64,000 nt of DNA from Stieleria bergensis (GCA_007745635.1 CP036272.1:124001-188000), one strand, 5' to 3'; shown: positions 33,579 through 43,188, counted from the first letter of the stretch. Program-made: numbers and translations. The notes: a model not told the origin generated them from the sequence alone.

Positions 33579-34856
33579 TTAGCTCCAGAACTGGACCATC
33601 GATTGCGGTGTTTCTGCTTGCCGCAGTGAAACAAGGTTGGGTGAGGGTGTCGCTTGGTAGCCTAGCACCGAGGGGATAGAACGGCTGCAGTGACGTGACC
33701 ACATGCCGACCGTATAAGCACCTGTGTCGCGAATCACCAACCAATCGCCCGGCTGTGCCGCTGGCAGCGGAACCTGTCGTCCGATGATGTCGCCCGAGAA
33801 ACAGAGCGGCCCCGCAATCGTGGTTTCTGACTGTGCTCCTTCCTTCAGTTGGCCGCTGGCATCGCATAGAGCAAAGGCGTGTTTCCAGTTTGCGGGCATG
33901 TATGCGGGCCGCATTAATAAGTCCGCGCCAACATGAGTGATCAGCATGGATTGCTCGGGCCGCAAGTATTCCACTTTGCTAAACGTGATCCCGCAACCGG
34001 CCTGCACGCTGCGGCCAAACTCGGTGACTAAATCCAAGCTGCCATCGACTAGTTTTGGTGCCCGTTGACGAAGGGTTTGCATGTAGTCAGCAGGTGAGGG
34101 CGGCGTGTCATCGCCTAGGTAGGCGGTGGGCAGTCCGCCACCGAGATCAATGAATTGAAGCTTGCGCTGGCTGGCCGCTTCGATCTGCTCGCGCAGCGTC
34201 TGAATTTCAACCGCCGCGTCAGCCAGCATCTTGAGCGAGCAACCTTGTGAGCCAACATGAACATGTAAGCCGGTCAGCCAGCTGTACTTTTCGAAAGCGG
34301 CGATCAGCTGGCTGCGATGTTCAGACAAACGCACACCGAACTTCGACGTCTTTGAAGCCACGCTGGTTTCCGCAATCGAGCCAGCGCCGCATTCTGGATT
34401 GACTCGAATGCCAATTCTGGACGTGGACGTCATTCGGCTCAGGCAGGTCTCGATGCGTTCGAGTTCTGGCAAGCTGTTGGCGTTCAGCAGCACGCCAAGT
34501 TCCAGAGCCGATTCGATCTCCGCAACCGTTTTGGCCGGCGAATCAAACACGATTCGTTCGGGACGGCAATCGGCCGCCAGTGCTAAGTGCACTTCTTCGA
34601 TGCTAGCGGCTTCCAAGCCAGCGCCGGCCTGGGCAGCGTGTCGCAGAACAGCCACCAAGGGATTGGCTTTAATAGCTAGGGCGTGCAGGCAGTTCGGTGG
34701 GAACACGGCTTGCAGTGATTCAATCCGCTGCTGCATCCGCGATAGATCGTGGATCAGAAAAGAAGTGGTTGCTTCTTGGACCCCTTCGCTTTGCAGTGCA
34801 AGCTGCAAGATTCGGCTGGCTTGATCCGTTCCGATTCGATCTTGAAACACATCCAT
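33579..34856 (-). CDS. PLP-dependent decarboxylase of the LysA/ODC group (fold type III)
   Basis: 425 residues. It belongs to the alanine-racemase-fold decarboxylases (diaminopimelate, ornithine, carboxynorspermidine decarboxylases). The PLP lysine is K63 in ALAIKANP. Other markers are HVHVGSQG, the phosphate-binding GGGLP, EFGR, and G-P-L-C-F-S-G-D with catalytic Cys 352, then DTGAYT in the C-terminal beta domain. DAP decarboxylase is not assured: the protein differs enough that it may act on another amino acid or on an amino acid-citrate type conjugate. It is the last gene of a leftward cassette behind a fold-type-I PLP enzyme and an ATP-grasp enzyme (gap 120 bases), which suggests a shared small-molecule pathway. 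Confidence 0.85.
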   Translation of the reverse strand: MDVFQDRIGTDQASRILQLALQSEGVQEATTSFLIHDLSRMQQRIESLQAVFPPNCLHALAIKANPLVAVLRHAAQAGAGLEAASIEEVHLALAADCRPERIVFDSPAKTVAEIESALELGVLLNANSLPELERIETCLSRMTSTSRIGIRVNPECGAGSIAETSVASKTSKFGVRLSEHRSQLIAAFEKYSWLTGLHVHVGSQGCSLKMLADAAVEIQTLREQIEAASQRKLQFIDLGGGLPTAYLGDDTPPSPADYMQTLRQRAPKLVDGSLDLVTEFGRSVQAGCGITFSKVEYLRPEQSMLITHVGADLLMRPAYMPANWKHAFALCDASGQLKEGAQSETTIAGPLCFSGDIIGRQVPLPAAQPGDWLVIRDTGAYTVGMWSRHCSRSIPSVLGYQATPSPNLVSLRQAETPQSMVQFWS

Positions 34857-34976
34857 TGTTTGGGCGTCGTATGAGGAGAGTGGTGATCGGTTGCCTGGCC
34901 ATCGGTCTGAATGGCCGTGTTAAGCCGTGCGGCTGATTCGGGCAGAGTGGCCGCTGGGGATCACAACTTGATGCGA

Positions 34977-36623
34977 TCAGTTGGCAGCCTCAATGGCATT
35001 CGCTTCAGCAATCAGATACTGCAGTTTGGTTCTCAGCCGCAGCAGTTGTGTTTTCAACCAATCAAGGCGGGCTGTCAAGTCGTTGCCGATGCTTTCATCG
35101 GTGGCGATTCGCACGATCATCGCGCCGCCAAGTGCAATGCGTAGTGCAGAGGAGCCATCTGCAAATGGGACAGGCTGGCCAAGGTGGTAGCAGGCTTCCA
35201 ATGCCGATCGGTCAGGTGAGTCAGTCGTTTCGATCGGCAAGTTGATCCGTTGATGCCACTTTCGCAGCGTCGCGCGGTCCAGCAGTTTGCCGTCGATGCG
35301 GACTCGAAATCCAAACACAGTGGTTTTTGATTCGAGGAGTCGTTCTTGATGCGGGTCTTCGATGGGAGCAAAGACTGGCATGAGCTCGATGCCATCACCC
35401 TGCGAAAACGTCTCCGGCACTGCGGCTTCAAAGCAGCGCATGATTTTTAGCCGGGCGTGATCTGAGACATCGTAGTAGGCTTGGATTTCTTCTAACGCAG
35501 CGCTCCATCGCAGCATCGCACCCACGTTGATCCACTGTCCCAGCCGTTCGCGAATGGTTTGCCAGTGCGGGGGCACTTCTGCAGCGATCAGGTAGTCAGC
35601 CAAGCCGGCGGGCCAGCATTTTTCATCCAGCGATTCTTCCGGCCGAGGTTGCAAAGCAGGCGGAACCATCAAGCAGCCGGCGAAGGGCGGGCCACCATAG
35701 AACTTTGACCCCGTTATGAAGACGAGGTAGTTTCGTTTTAGTGCTTCACGCAACCCCTGGCGACTGATGCGTCCCTGAGCGGCATCGACAACCACTGTCA
35801 CATCATCAGGGAAGTCACGAGTGATGCGAGTCACGCAATCCAAGGTCGGGGCATGCATGCCCGTCTTGTTTTGAGCAACGATATGCAGCAGCACGTGCTG
35901 TTCTTGATCGATCGCCTTGCCAACGATCTCGATGACCATCGAGTCAATCATGCTTTCAGGTAGCATCTGGCCATGGGCGTCGCGCACATCCACTGTGTGG
36001 ACATCAACGTCGTCGCAAAGCGACTGACAAACCGGTTCGTTGCAACTGGCTTGTTGTCCCGAGGGCAGCAGTGTGTCGTAATGCTGGCCAGCGGAGGCGA
36101 TCGGTGTGCCGCTACCGACTTCAGATGGACCGACGACGATATTCACAATGCCGCGTTTTGATTGGGCAACCGGTTGCTGGGCGTGCAGACGCCGAGCTCG
36201 CAGACGAGTCAAGGCGAGGGCCAGCAGTTCAACATCCGTTCCAGAGGGTGTTAGAGCGATATCGATTGACTCTGGAATCTGCAGCAACTTGGCAAGGCGG
36301 TCGCGAATCGACTGGCAGAGACGCTCCGATTCATCATGAAACGCTTCGGCGGATTCGGCGTCCGCATTCCGCAGCGTTTCCAGCGTTCGTTCCGCTGCGG
36401 TTATGCCGCGATGCGTTGGCGACGAGCACGTGCAAGAACCCAACGCAATGACATCGCGAGGCAGCGCCGAGCATCCGTATCCGTTGAGTCCGTTGTGTTT
36501 ACAGATTAAACGGTTATCGCTACCGCTGGTGATCAGTTCGGCAAGATCGGATTGAAGAGAGATAAGCAAAGGGAACATGCCGTAGGGAGATTGCTGATGG
36601 TTGCGTGGGGAGTTTGCAACCAT
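34977..36623 (-). CDS. Fold-type-I PLP-dependent enzyme (aminotransferase/decarboxylase-like)
   Basis: 548 residues. The overall pattern is a class-V-aminotransferase/cysteine-desulfurase-like fold: an N-terminal segment with LTPSGTDVELLALAL for the PLP phosphate side, then VVVDAAQGR with the ring-nitrogen Asp 280 and Gln 283, and the Schiff-base Lys 307 in TGSKFYGGPPFAG. A C-terminal small domain follows. Residues 1-60 contain LGSCTCSSPTHRG and lie ahead of the usual domain. The exact reaction is unknown; candidates are amino transfer or C-S/C-C bond chemistry on a small amino acid. An in-frame ATG at 36578 is an alternative start. Middle gene of the three-gene cassette, 66 bases after the ATP-grasp gene. 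Confidence 0.8.
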   Translation of the reverse strand: MVANSPRNHQQSPYGMFPLLISLQSDLAELITSGSDNRLICKHNGLNGYGCSALPRDVIALGSCTCSSPTHRGITAAERTLETLRNADAESAEAFHDESERLCQSIRDRLAKLLQIPESIDIALTPSGTDVELLALALTRLRARRLHAQQPVAQSKRGIVNIVVGPSEVGSGTPIASAGQHYDTLLPSGQQASCNEPVCQSLCDDVDVHTVDVRDAHGQMLPESMIDSMVIEIVGKAIDQEQHVLLHIVAQNKTGMHAPTLDCVTRITRDFPDDVTVVVDAAQGRISRQGLREALKRNYLVFITGSKFYGGPPFAGCLMVPPALQPRPEESLDEKCWPAGLADYLIAAEVPPHWQTIRERLGQWINVGAMLRWSAALEEIQAYYDVSDHARLKIMRCFEAAVPETFSQGDGIELMPVFAPIEDPHQERLLESKTTVFGFRVRIDGKLLDRATLRKWHQRINLPIETTDSPDRSALEACYHLGQPVPFADGSSALRIALGGAMIVRIATDESIGNDLTARLDWLKTQLLRLRTKLQYLIAEANAIEAAN

Positions 36624-36689
36624 TGACCACCTTATAAACGGCTTTACAAGGTGGTGTTCGTTAAGATTAGCAAGGGTCGGCTTGCGAGC

Positions 36690-37979
36690 TTAGACCGATG
36701 TGGTTTCGTTTGTTTCAGCCATTGCCGAAGTTGTTTGTTCTTTGGCAGCCTGGTCGCTGGTCGCATCCGTTTCCTGGCTGGACTCCTCTGCGGCAGCACT
36801 TTTCTCCTGCACGCTCAGAGCAGCCATATTGCGTTTGATGTTTTGACGCCAGCGAGCTTTGCGTTTCTTGGAGTCTCGTTGCTCACGCTCTTTGCGAGAA
36901 TCAAAGAATTCCAGGAAGCGACCTTGCAGTAATCCGGTGTCAAAGCAGAGTTGCTCCATGATGGTGTCTCCACCATCTCCCTCGCATTCAACCAAAACGG
37001 GGCCCAGATCGGTCAACGCGACGTCCCAGCCCTGGAAGTGGCAGCCCGAAAGATTAGGCGCTGCTCGCATCACAACCTTAACCATCTCCTCCCAGTGTGG
37101 GAAGACCAAATCGGCAAAGCTGGTGTCCGTGACGGGATGTTTATCGATTGGCTGTGTCCCATTTTCGGTGCGTTGCAGGGTGCGGCCGAGCTTTCCCGTT
37201 TTCACATCGATGCCCGCCAACAGATTGCCTGGACGCCAGAAGTTGTCTGCGCCGTTGGTCGACCCCGGGATCTTCCAGGACGCCCGCAGCAGCTCGCAGC
37301 CGTCATCGTCTTGCAGGACATACATTCGGACGGTTGAAACGCGATTGCCAATGATTGGAATCAGGTCCTCGTGAGGCAGCAGCAGCGACTGGAAGAGGTA
37401 TTTGAAGTCGAATTGTCGAATCTGATCAATCAAGCGATCCAGATCAACGTGGCGTCCATCGGAAAGGATGATGGCATCTTCTGCGTGATCAAAGCCACTG
37501 ATGTTTGCCGAACCCAGGCTGCAAACACTTTCCATCGGTTTGCCAAAAATGGGGTACCGGGCATCCTCACGCAAGAAGCGGCGAACATCGTCACCGTCTC
37601 GCAGGTTATAGGCATTGCCAATGGACCGTTCCGGATGAACAAAGGCTTGCGTTTCGGGAGTAGGCAAGCCAAGTCCCTGTAGCAGTGCCGTGAACGTTGG
37701 CTTGTCGTGACAGACGGTGGCCCATGGTGAACTGACTCGTTTTGAACCCGAGCCCATGAACGTTTGCTTGGCTTCCCAGGTGTAACGTTCGTCGTCATAC
37801 AGTTGGTACAGGAAGTACTCTTCCGGGCTAATTTTTGCTTTGCTGAACTGCAGCTTGATCAGTTCCTTCAACATCGAGCCGATGCTTTTGCCGGCTTCGG
37901 CCGCTTGGTGCATCCAGGTCAGGTACTCTAACGCAGGTTGCTTCCGTGTCGTGTCCAGTTTGAAGTTCGTGTCGGACAT
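36690..37979 (-). CDS. ATP-grasp enzyme, sugar-transfer-associated type
   Basis: About 429 residues from ATG 37979 (MSDTNFKLD...); the frame is open to 38219 but that part reads as non-protein. It has the look of the ATPgrasp_ST family: TWMHQAAEAGKSIGSMLKELIKLQFSKAKISPEEYFLYQLYDDE at the start, YPIFGKPMESVCSLGSANISGF (ATP-binding lysine and small loop), YLFQSLLLPHEDL, GNRVSTVRMYVL, DNFWRPGNLLAGIDVKTGKL and GWDVALTDLGPVLVECEGDGG with metal-binding Glu residues. ATP-grasp enzymes join a carboxylate to an amine or thiol through an acyl-phosphate. The last 70 residues are a charged, Ala/Ser/Glu-rich tail. First gene of the leftward cassette; its target is unknown. Confidence 0.82.
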   Translation of the reverse strand: MSDTNFKLDTTRKQPALEYLTWMHQAAEAGKSIGSMLKELIKLQFSKAKISPEEYFLYQLYDDERYTWEAKQTFMGSGSKRVSSPWATVCHDKPTFTALLQGLGLPTPETQAFVHPERSIGNAYNLRDGDDVRRFLREDARYPIFGKPMESVCSLGSANISGFDHAEDAIILSDGRHVDLDRLIDQIRQFDFKYLFQSLLLPHEDLIPIIGNRVSTVRMYVLQDDDGCELLRASWKIPGSTNGADNFWRPGNLLAGIDVKTGKLGRTLQRTENGTQPIDKHPVTDTSFADLVFPHWEEMVKVVMRAAPNLSGCHFQGWDVALTDLGPVLVECEGDGGDTIMEQLCFDTGLLQGRFLEFFDSRKEREQRDSKKRKARWRQNIKRNMAALSVQEKSAAAEESSQETDATSDQAAKEQTTSAMAETNETTSV

Positions 37980-38332
37980 GGAACTCTCGTTAATTCGTTG
38001 GGAGCGGGTGTGAGGGCGTACCGTCATGGATCGGAATCGCTGGCGCAAACATTGAGGCGTCGCGAAACTTTGCCGAAGGCAGCGATTTTGCGGGTCGTGC
38101 GGCGGTTGTCGGCTGAGGTTTCCAGAGCCAGAGTTTCCAGAGCCAGACGCGGCCGGAGAAATCTGTGGCCAGAGGAAATGCGTGATCGCACTAAGTGGAT
38201 TTAGTTCACCCGTCACCAAGAGGCGCTTAAAAAGCGCTCAAATGACGATCAAGAAGCTTCCCGTGACCGAGTGAACCGGTCCGGGGAGGTGAACATCAGC
38301 CGCATGTCCAGGGGGAGGTCCCCCAGCGAGAG
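37980..38332. other. 353-base intergenic region
   Basis: Lies between the ATP-grasp gene start and the end of the DUF1552 gene. It holds a 15-base exact tandem repeat (GTTTCCAGAGCCAGA at 38117-38131 and 38132-38146) and a small palindrome GCGCTT-AAA-AAGCGC at 38223-38237. No gene is seen. Confidence 0.55.
38223..38237. terminator. Short palindrome after the DUF1592-DUF1552 pair
   Basis: GCGCTT, AAA, AAGCGC: a perfect 6-bp stem about 95 bases past the DUF1552 stop on the minus strand. There is no U-run, so it is only a weak terminator candidate. Confidence 0.3.
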
Positions 38333-39679
38333 TTAGATTGTCACGACGCCGTTGCTGTCCCCAAACTGATCCGCTTTTGCGCCCATCTGTTGCATCATCC
38401 AGAGATACAGGTTGCACAGTGGGGTGCCGTTTTCGTAGCGAATGTGACGACCGGTTTTAATCCGGCCAGCACCTGAGCCGGCCAAGATGATCGGCAGGTT
38501 ATCGTGATTGTGGCGATCACCGTCGCTGATCCCGCTGCCATACACGATCAAGCTGTTTTCCAACAGCGTCCGCTCGCCTTCACGAACGGAACTGAGTTGC
38601 TTTAGCAGGTAGGCGAAACGGTCAAGGTGGTAGCGATTAATCTTTGCGATCTGAGCTTGCTTGTGTTCGCTTTTGCCATGGTGGGAAAGTTCGTGGTGAC
38701 CCTCGTTGACACCAATCTGCTTGTAGTTGCGATTGCTGCCGGCGTTGGTGAACATGAAGGACAAAATGCGTGTGCTGTCTGTTTGCATGGCCAACCTGAT
38801 CATATCCATCATGAGCTGGCTGTGAGTGGACAGGTCAGCTGGCACGCCGCTGGGGCGTGGATAGTCCGGCACGCCGTCTTCTCCGATGCGTAAGTGATCG
38901 GCACCGCTGATACGCTTTTCAACATCGCGAACCGCATACAGGTATTCGTCCAGTTTGCGTTTATCCATCGCCGGTAGTTGTTGGTGCAGGCGTTTGGCAT
39001 CATCGAGCGCGAAGTCCAGGATGCTTTTCTTGCTCTTTTCGCGAGCGGTTTTCGCGCGGCGGGTTTGTTTTTCGGTTTGTCCTGCAAACAGTCTGTCAAA
39101 CAGAGCTCCGGGATCGACTTCTTTGGCCATCGGGCTGGTCGGGCCACGCCAGGACATGTTGGAGGCATACGCACAGCTGTATCCACTGTCACAGTTTCCA
39201 GCTTGCGCACTGGATTCCAAGCCAAGTTCTAGCGATGCGAACCGCGTGCGATCGCCGACTGCCTGGGCAGTGGCTTGATCCACTGAGATACCATTGCGAA
39301 TGTCAGCGCCATTTGTTTTGTGCGGATGAGCGCCTGTTAGGAAGGCAGCCACGCTACGAGCATGATCGCCACCGCCATCGCCGTGCGCTCTGGCTCCGTC
39401 GAGTGTAAGGCCCGAGAGCACATTGAATTGGTCTCGGTACTCAGCAATGTGTTGTAGCGATGCTGACATGTTGTAGCCAGTGCCGTCGCCTTTCGGGGTC
39501 CAGTCTGGCATGTGCGCCCCGTTGGGCACATAGAAGAACGCCATTCGCAGAGGAGCGTCTTTGTCGGCTTCTGCCGCGGTCAGCAAGCGGCCGGGCATCA
39601 TGGACTGCAGCATTGGCAAGCCAATCGTCACACCCATGCCACGTAAGATTGTACGGCGAGAGATCGTTTTCAGGTTCAT
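38333..39679 (-). CDS. DUF1552 domain-containing protein
   Basis: 448 residues. The N-terminus has a Tat-type signal (SRRTILRGMGVTIGLPMLQSM), as is usual in this family. The mature part begins APLRMAFFYVPNGAHMPDWTPKGDG and contains LSGLTLDGARAHGDGGGDHARS, SLELGLESSAQAGNCDSGYSCAYASNMSWRG and a later IVYGSGISDGDRHNHDNLPIILAGSGAGRI, the standard DUF1552 layout; the latter resembles alkaline-phosphatase/DUF1501-like metal-binding text. The gene starts 5 bases after the stop of the DUF1592-type gene, the standard partnership in planctomycetes. The pair probably acts in the periplasm, but its substrate is not established. Confidence 0.95.
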   Translation of the reverse strand: MNLKTISRRTILRGMGVTIGLPMLQSMMPGRLLTAAEADKDAPLRMAFFYVPNGAHMPDWTPKGDGTGYNMSASLQHIAEYRDQFNVLSGLTLDGARAHGDGGGDHARSVAAFLTGAHPHKTNGADIRNGISVDQATAQAVGDRTRFASLELGLESSAQAGNCDSGYSCAYASNMSWRGPTSPMAKEVDPGALFDRLFAGQTEKQTRRAKTAREKSKKSILDFALDDAKRLHQQLPAMDKRKLDEYLYAVRDVEKRISGADHLRIGEDGVPDYPRPSGVPADLSTHSQLMMDMIRLAMQTDSTRILSFMFTNAGSNRNYKQIGVNEGHHELSHHGKSEHKQAQIAKINRYHLDRFAYLLKQLSSVREGERTLLENSLIVYGSGISDGDRHNHDNLPIILAGSGAGRIKTGRHIRYENGTPLCNLYLWMMQQMGAKADQFGDSNGVVTI

Positions 39680-39684
39680 GGTTA

Positions 39685-42042
39685 TCAGTTCGTTGGCTGG
39701 TCACGGAAACCCTGCCGTTGGAAAGGCTCGCTTTCGATCACGGCAGCAATCATGTAGGCAATTCGGTCGCCGCCTTGTTGGCAGCGCTGAACAATTTGGT
39801 CAATCGCACACTTGTCATAATACTCTGTGCCGCGACCGGTGGCGTAGATCAATAATTTTTCGGCAAGGCAGCGCATGAAGTCCTCTTTGCGTTTGCCGAT
39901 CAGCAGCTTTCTCAAGCCATCGACTCCTTGGACCTCGGTGCCGTCGGGAAACTTGGCCGATGCATCGATGTCCGAGCCGGCGTCACGCTGGCGGTATTGT
40001 CCCACCGCGTCAAAGTTCTCTAATGCAAAACCAATTGGGTCCATCATGCTGTGGCAGGAAGCACAGGCAGGGTCAGCGCGGTGCTGCTGCAAACGCTCTC
40101 GCAGGGTGCCCACAAGCTTGCTGCGTTCCAGTTCAGGAACGTTTGCCGGCGCTGGCGGCGGCGGCGTGTTGAGCAGGTTTTCCAGCACCCACTTGCCGCG
40201 TTTGACGGGACTGGTTCGCGAGGGGTTGCTGGTCACCGTCAACACGCTTGCATGGGTTAGTAGGCCGCCGCGTGGTGAGCCTTGCAGGCTGACTTTGCGA
40301 AAGCCGTCACCGTTGACGTTACGGATGCCGTAGAAATTAGCCAGCGAGTCATTGAGATAGGTAAAGTCAGCGTCGACTAAAGTTGTCACTGGCAGGTTTT
40401 CACGCATCACACCGGCGAAGAACGTGAGTGTCTCTCGCTTCATCAATTCACGCACTTCTTCATTGAAGCCACGGAAGACGCGCGTGTCTGGATCAACGGC
40501 ATCGAGGTTGCGGATCTGCAGCCACTGCGAAACAAAGTTGGCCACGAACTGATTGCTGCGTCGATCCTGCAGCATGGCGGCGACTTTTCGCATCAATGTT
40601 TCACGCTTACGGATCGTGCCCTGATGCGCCATTGCCAACAGTTCGTCGTCGGGCATGCTGGACCACAAAAAGTACGAGACTCGAGTGGCCAGTTCATAGT
40701 TGCTGATCAGCGGTAGGGTTCCATCAGCGGCAGGTTGCTGTGGTTGCTCGACTTTGAACAGGAAGTGCGGTGAAACCAGCGCTGCGCTGATTGCCACTTG
40801 GATGCCTTCTTCAAAGGTGCCATTGTCTCGCCAAGTCTCTGCTGCCAGGGCAACTAAGCGATTGACTTCATCTTCGGTTGCCGGTCGTCGGAAGGCGCGG
40901 CTGGCGAACCGCAGCAGGATCGACTGCGCTGACTGACGATATTCGTCTTTGCCCCGCGGGTGAACGAAAATGATTTTGCGATGGCTTGCCGGAACCAGTT
41001 TGGGATCGACGTAGGTGCTGCGACGTGCGGTGCCGGTTAGCTTCACTCCATGCAGACGCATGTTGCGGTCGGCAACGTCTTTCTTGTAGTAGTCGTTGAT
41101 AAAGGCAATGTCGATGGTTCGCTTGCCCGTGGCAAACCGCATTGAGATCTTGAACGTTTCCTCGGTCTTGTTGGGAATGTTGATGATCCGTTCTTTTGAT
41201 CCCCAAGTGATCTTTGCCTTGACCGGTTCATCGCCACCTTGATCACCACTGGCAACCATTTCAAATGTGTACTCACCTGAGAACGGTGCGGTGAACTCCC
41301 AGGTCACGGTGCTGTTGGATGACATGCCGAGTGGACTTCGATTGCCCCAGCGATCAGCGCCTGTTAGCGATCCAGGACTGACTTGCTTTTCAAAGATCTC
41401 TGCTGGCGGCGGTGTGTAAATCGCCTGGCCAGAGATCTCGAGCGCCGCTTCCAAGTACTTTTCCATCAGAATCGGCGGCAATGAAAGCACGTCGCCAATG
41501 TTGTCAAATCCATAGCCAACATCGTCACCCGGGAAGTCGTCAGCGGGTTGATAATCAACGCCTATCAGATCGCGGATGGTGTTGCGGTATTCGGTTCGGT
41601 TCAAACGCCGCATCGTGACGCGGCCAGCGTTGGGGTTTTGCACGCAGTCAACCGCGTTAGCGATCGAGTCTATGGCGGCGATCATGCGCTTGCGTGTTTC
41701 GTCGTTCAGCTTCGGGCCGTCCTCAGGAGGCATCGTTCCCAGGCGAAGGTGCGCGATGGACTGATTCCAGAGCGTGCGATTCTTGTGAATTGCAGTCGCA
41801 CGCGAATCGGCTTCTAAGTCAATCTCGCTGCCTGAATCATGACAGTCGAAACAGAACTGCCGCAGCATGGGTTGCAGCGTGGTGCGAAATGCAACTTCGC
41901 TGTCAACTGGATCGGCGCTGGCCCGCGTCGCGGTCGACAGCGAGCTGATCACGATCAATAACAGCAGGCTGGGCAACCATTTGCCAATTCGGCGGAACAG
42001 CGTTCCCTGCTGGTCGGTGGTCGATAAGAGCGTGGGCGTCAT
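39685..42042 (-). CDS. DUF1592/1588/1585-type protein with planctomycete cytochrome C motif
   Basis: About 785 residues from ATG 42042, after which a signal segment follows (WLPSLLLLIVISSLSTATRASA); the frame is open to 42120. Near residues 64-68 is a C-F-D-C-H heme-binding motif of the PSCyt1 type. Then come DUF1587 (RRLNRTEYRNTIRDLIGVDY), a beta-sandwich-like carbohydrate-binding region (FSGEYTFEMVASGDQGG), DUF1595/1592 and DUF1588. The last is seen as CASCHSMMDPIGFALENFDAVGQYR, with a second CxxCH. DUF1585 closes the protein (AEKLLIYATGRG). Predicted to be exported and to bind heme. Forms an operon with the DUF1552 gene; function unknown. Confidence 0.95.
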   Translation of the reverse strand: MTPTLLSTTDQQGTLFRRIGKWLPSLLLLIVISSLSTATRASADPVDSEVAFRTTLQPMLRQFCFDCHDSGSEIDLEADSRATAIHKNRTLWNQSIAHLRLGTMPPEDGPKLNDETRKRMIAAIDSIANAVDCVQNPNAGRVTMRRLNRTEYRNTIRDLIGVDYQPADDFPGDDVGYGFDNIGDVLSLPPILMEKYLEAALEISGQAIYTPPPAEIFEKQVSPGSLTGADRWGNRSPLGMSSNSTVTWEFTAPFSGEYTFEMVASGDQGGDEPVKAKITWGSKERIINIPNKTEETFKISMRFATGKRTIDIAFINDYYKKDVADRNMRLHGVKLTGTARRSTYVDPKLVPASHRKIIFVHPRGKDEYRQSAQSILLRFASRAFRRPATEDEVNRLVALAAETWRDNGTFEEGIQVAISAALVSPHFLFKVEQPQQPAADGTLPLISNYELATRVSYFLWSSMPDDELLAMAHQGTIRKRETLMRKVAAMLQDRRSNQFVANFVSQWLQIRNLDAVDPDTRVFRGFNEEVRELMKRETLTFFAGVMRENLPVTTLVDADFTYLNDSLANFYGIRNVNGDGFRKVSLQGSPRGGLLTHASVLTVTSNPSRTSPVKRGKWVLENLLNTPPPPAPANVPELERSKLVGTLRERLQQHRADPACASCHSMMDPIGFALENFDAVGQYRQRDAGSDIDASAKFPDGTEVQGVDGLRKLLIGKRKEDFMRCLAEKLLIYATGRGTEYYDKCAIDQIVQRCQQGGDRIAYMIAAVIESEPFQRQGFRDQPTN

Positions 42043-42162
42043 GGGCTTGGCAACTGAGAACTCAGGCGAAAGTGACGATCCGAATCTGGACCGACCGTCC
42101 CATTCTATCTTAGCCGCCAATCATTGGGGCACTGCGCGACTTCTTTCGGTTCCAGCAGAAGT

Positions 42163-43188
42163 TCAACGGGTGGCGCGATCCAATCGATCCATAATAGCCG
42201 CACCCATTCCGGTCCGCACGCAGCGATCGACGACAATCAGCTGGCAAGCGGAATTGTCCGCTTGACGCATGAAATCAAACAACTGGTGAGCCACTTGGTT
42301 CAAATCACCCGACTCGCTGGCGGCTCGGTGCCAGCAAAAGCGGGAGGCTTCGTCGGCAGAGAGGCTGGAAAAGCTGATGCGAGCGACGGACCTGGCAGGC
42401 ACTTGGTCCGCGTTCCACTGGTCGACAAACACAATCGGCTTGGCCGGCGAGTAGTGCTTGGAAAGCATGCCAGGACTGGGCAAGCTGGAATTGGGCACGC
42501 CTTGATGACGGTCTTGCACTTTGTCCGAAACGGCCTCGGTGATGAGCGTGGTTGCTTCGGCGAGCTCGAAATGTTGTTGCAACTGCTCTTTGCTAATCCC
42601 GCCTGGACGCAGGATTTCGACGCCGCGTTCGGTCGGCCTGATGACAGTGGACTCGACTCCGTACTGACACGAGCCACCGTCAAGGATCATGGCGACGTGA
42701 TCGCTGAGTGATTGGGCGACGTGCTCGGCGCGCGTGGGGCTGATGGAGTTGGATCGATTGGCGCTTGGTGCGGCCAGTGGAAAAGGGCATGCAGCTAGCA
42801 GTTGTTGCATGACCGGATGATGGGGGACGCGAACAGCAACCGTTGGGCCTCCCGCGGTCACTGCATCGGGGATCGTTTCTCGTTTGGGCAGGACGATGGT
42901 TAGCGGTCCCGGCCACAGGGCTTCGGCAGCCTGGCAAACGTTGCGCAACCAGTTTGATTCGATCTTCGCCCAGGCTTCTATCGCTTTGCTAGATGCCACG
43001 TGGACGATCAGTGGATTGTTGGCGGGTCGACCTTTGGCGGCAAAGATTTTCGCAACCGCAGCTGGATTGGTTGCATCGGCAGCCAAGCCGTAAACGGTTT
43101 CTGTTGGCACCGCCACCAGCTGACCGGCGGCCAGGGACTCGGCGGCGGCTTGGATCGATGAAGTGTCAGGCTGGACGATGAGGGTCAT
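42163..43188 (-). CDS. sua5: L-threonylcarbamoyladenylate synthase (Sua5 type)
   Basis: About 341 residues from ATG 43188; the frame opens at 43263 but the MTLIVQPDTSSIQAAAESLAAGQLVAVPTETVYGLAADA start is typical. It makes threonylcarbamoyl-AMP from Thr, bicarbonate and ATP for the t6A37 modification of ANN-decoding tRNAs, in the cytoplasm. Markers are PTETVYGLAADATN, KIFAAKGRPANNPLIVHV, LWPGPLTIVL, VAVRVPHHP, APSANRSNSISPT and ILDGGSCQYGVESTVI. The C-terminal 120 residues correspond to the Sua5 domain (LPSPGMLSKHYSPAKPI), distinguishing it from the short TsaC form. It is the last gene before the DUF1592 operon on this strand, downstream of rph with a 101-base gap. Confidence 0.95.
   Translation of the reverse strand: MTLIVQPDTSSIQAAAESLAAGQLVAVPTETVYGLAADATNPAAVAKIFAAKGRPANNPLIVHVASSKAIEAWAKIESNWLRNVCQAAEALWPGPLTIVLPKRETIPDAVTAGGPTVAVRVPHHPVMQQLLAACPFPLAAPSANRSNSISPTRAEHVAQSLSDHVAMILDGGSCQYGVESTVIRPTERGVEILRPGGISKEQLQQHFELAEATTLITEAVSDKVQDRHQGVPNSSLPSPGMLSKHYSPAKPIVFVDQWNADQVPARSVARISFSSLSADEASRFCWHRAASESGDLNQVAHQLFDFMRQADNSACQLIVVDRCVRTGMGAAIMDRLDRATR

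Noticed and set aside
33579-34856. Naming the decarboxylase lysA
   Set aside because: The family motifs are present but so are differences around the substrate-facing regions, and its partners are not lysine genes.
33579-37979. Vibrioferrin-type siderophore cluster
   Set aside because: An ATP-grasp and a decarboxylase recall PvsA and PvsE, but no IucA/IucC-type NIS synthetase, exporter or TonB receptor lies in the window, so only a general small-molecule cassette is claimed.
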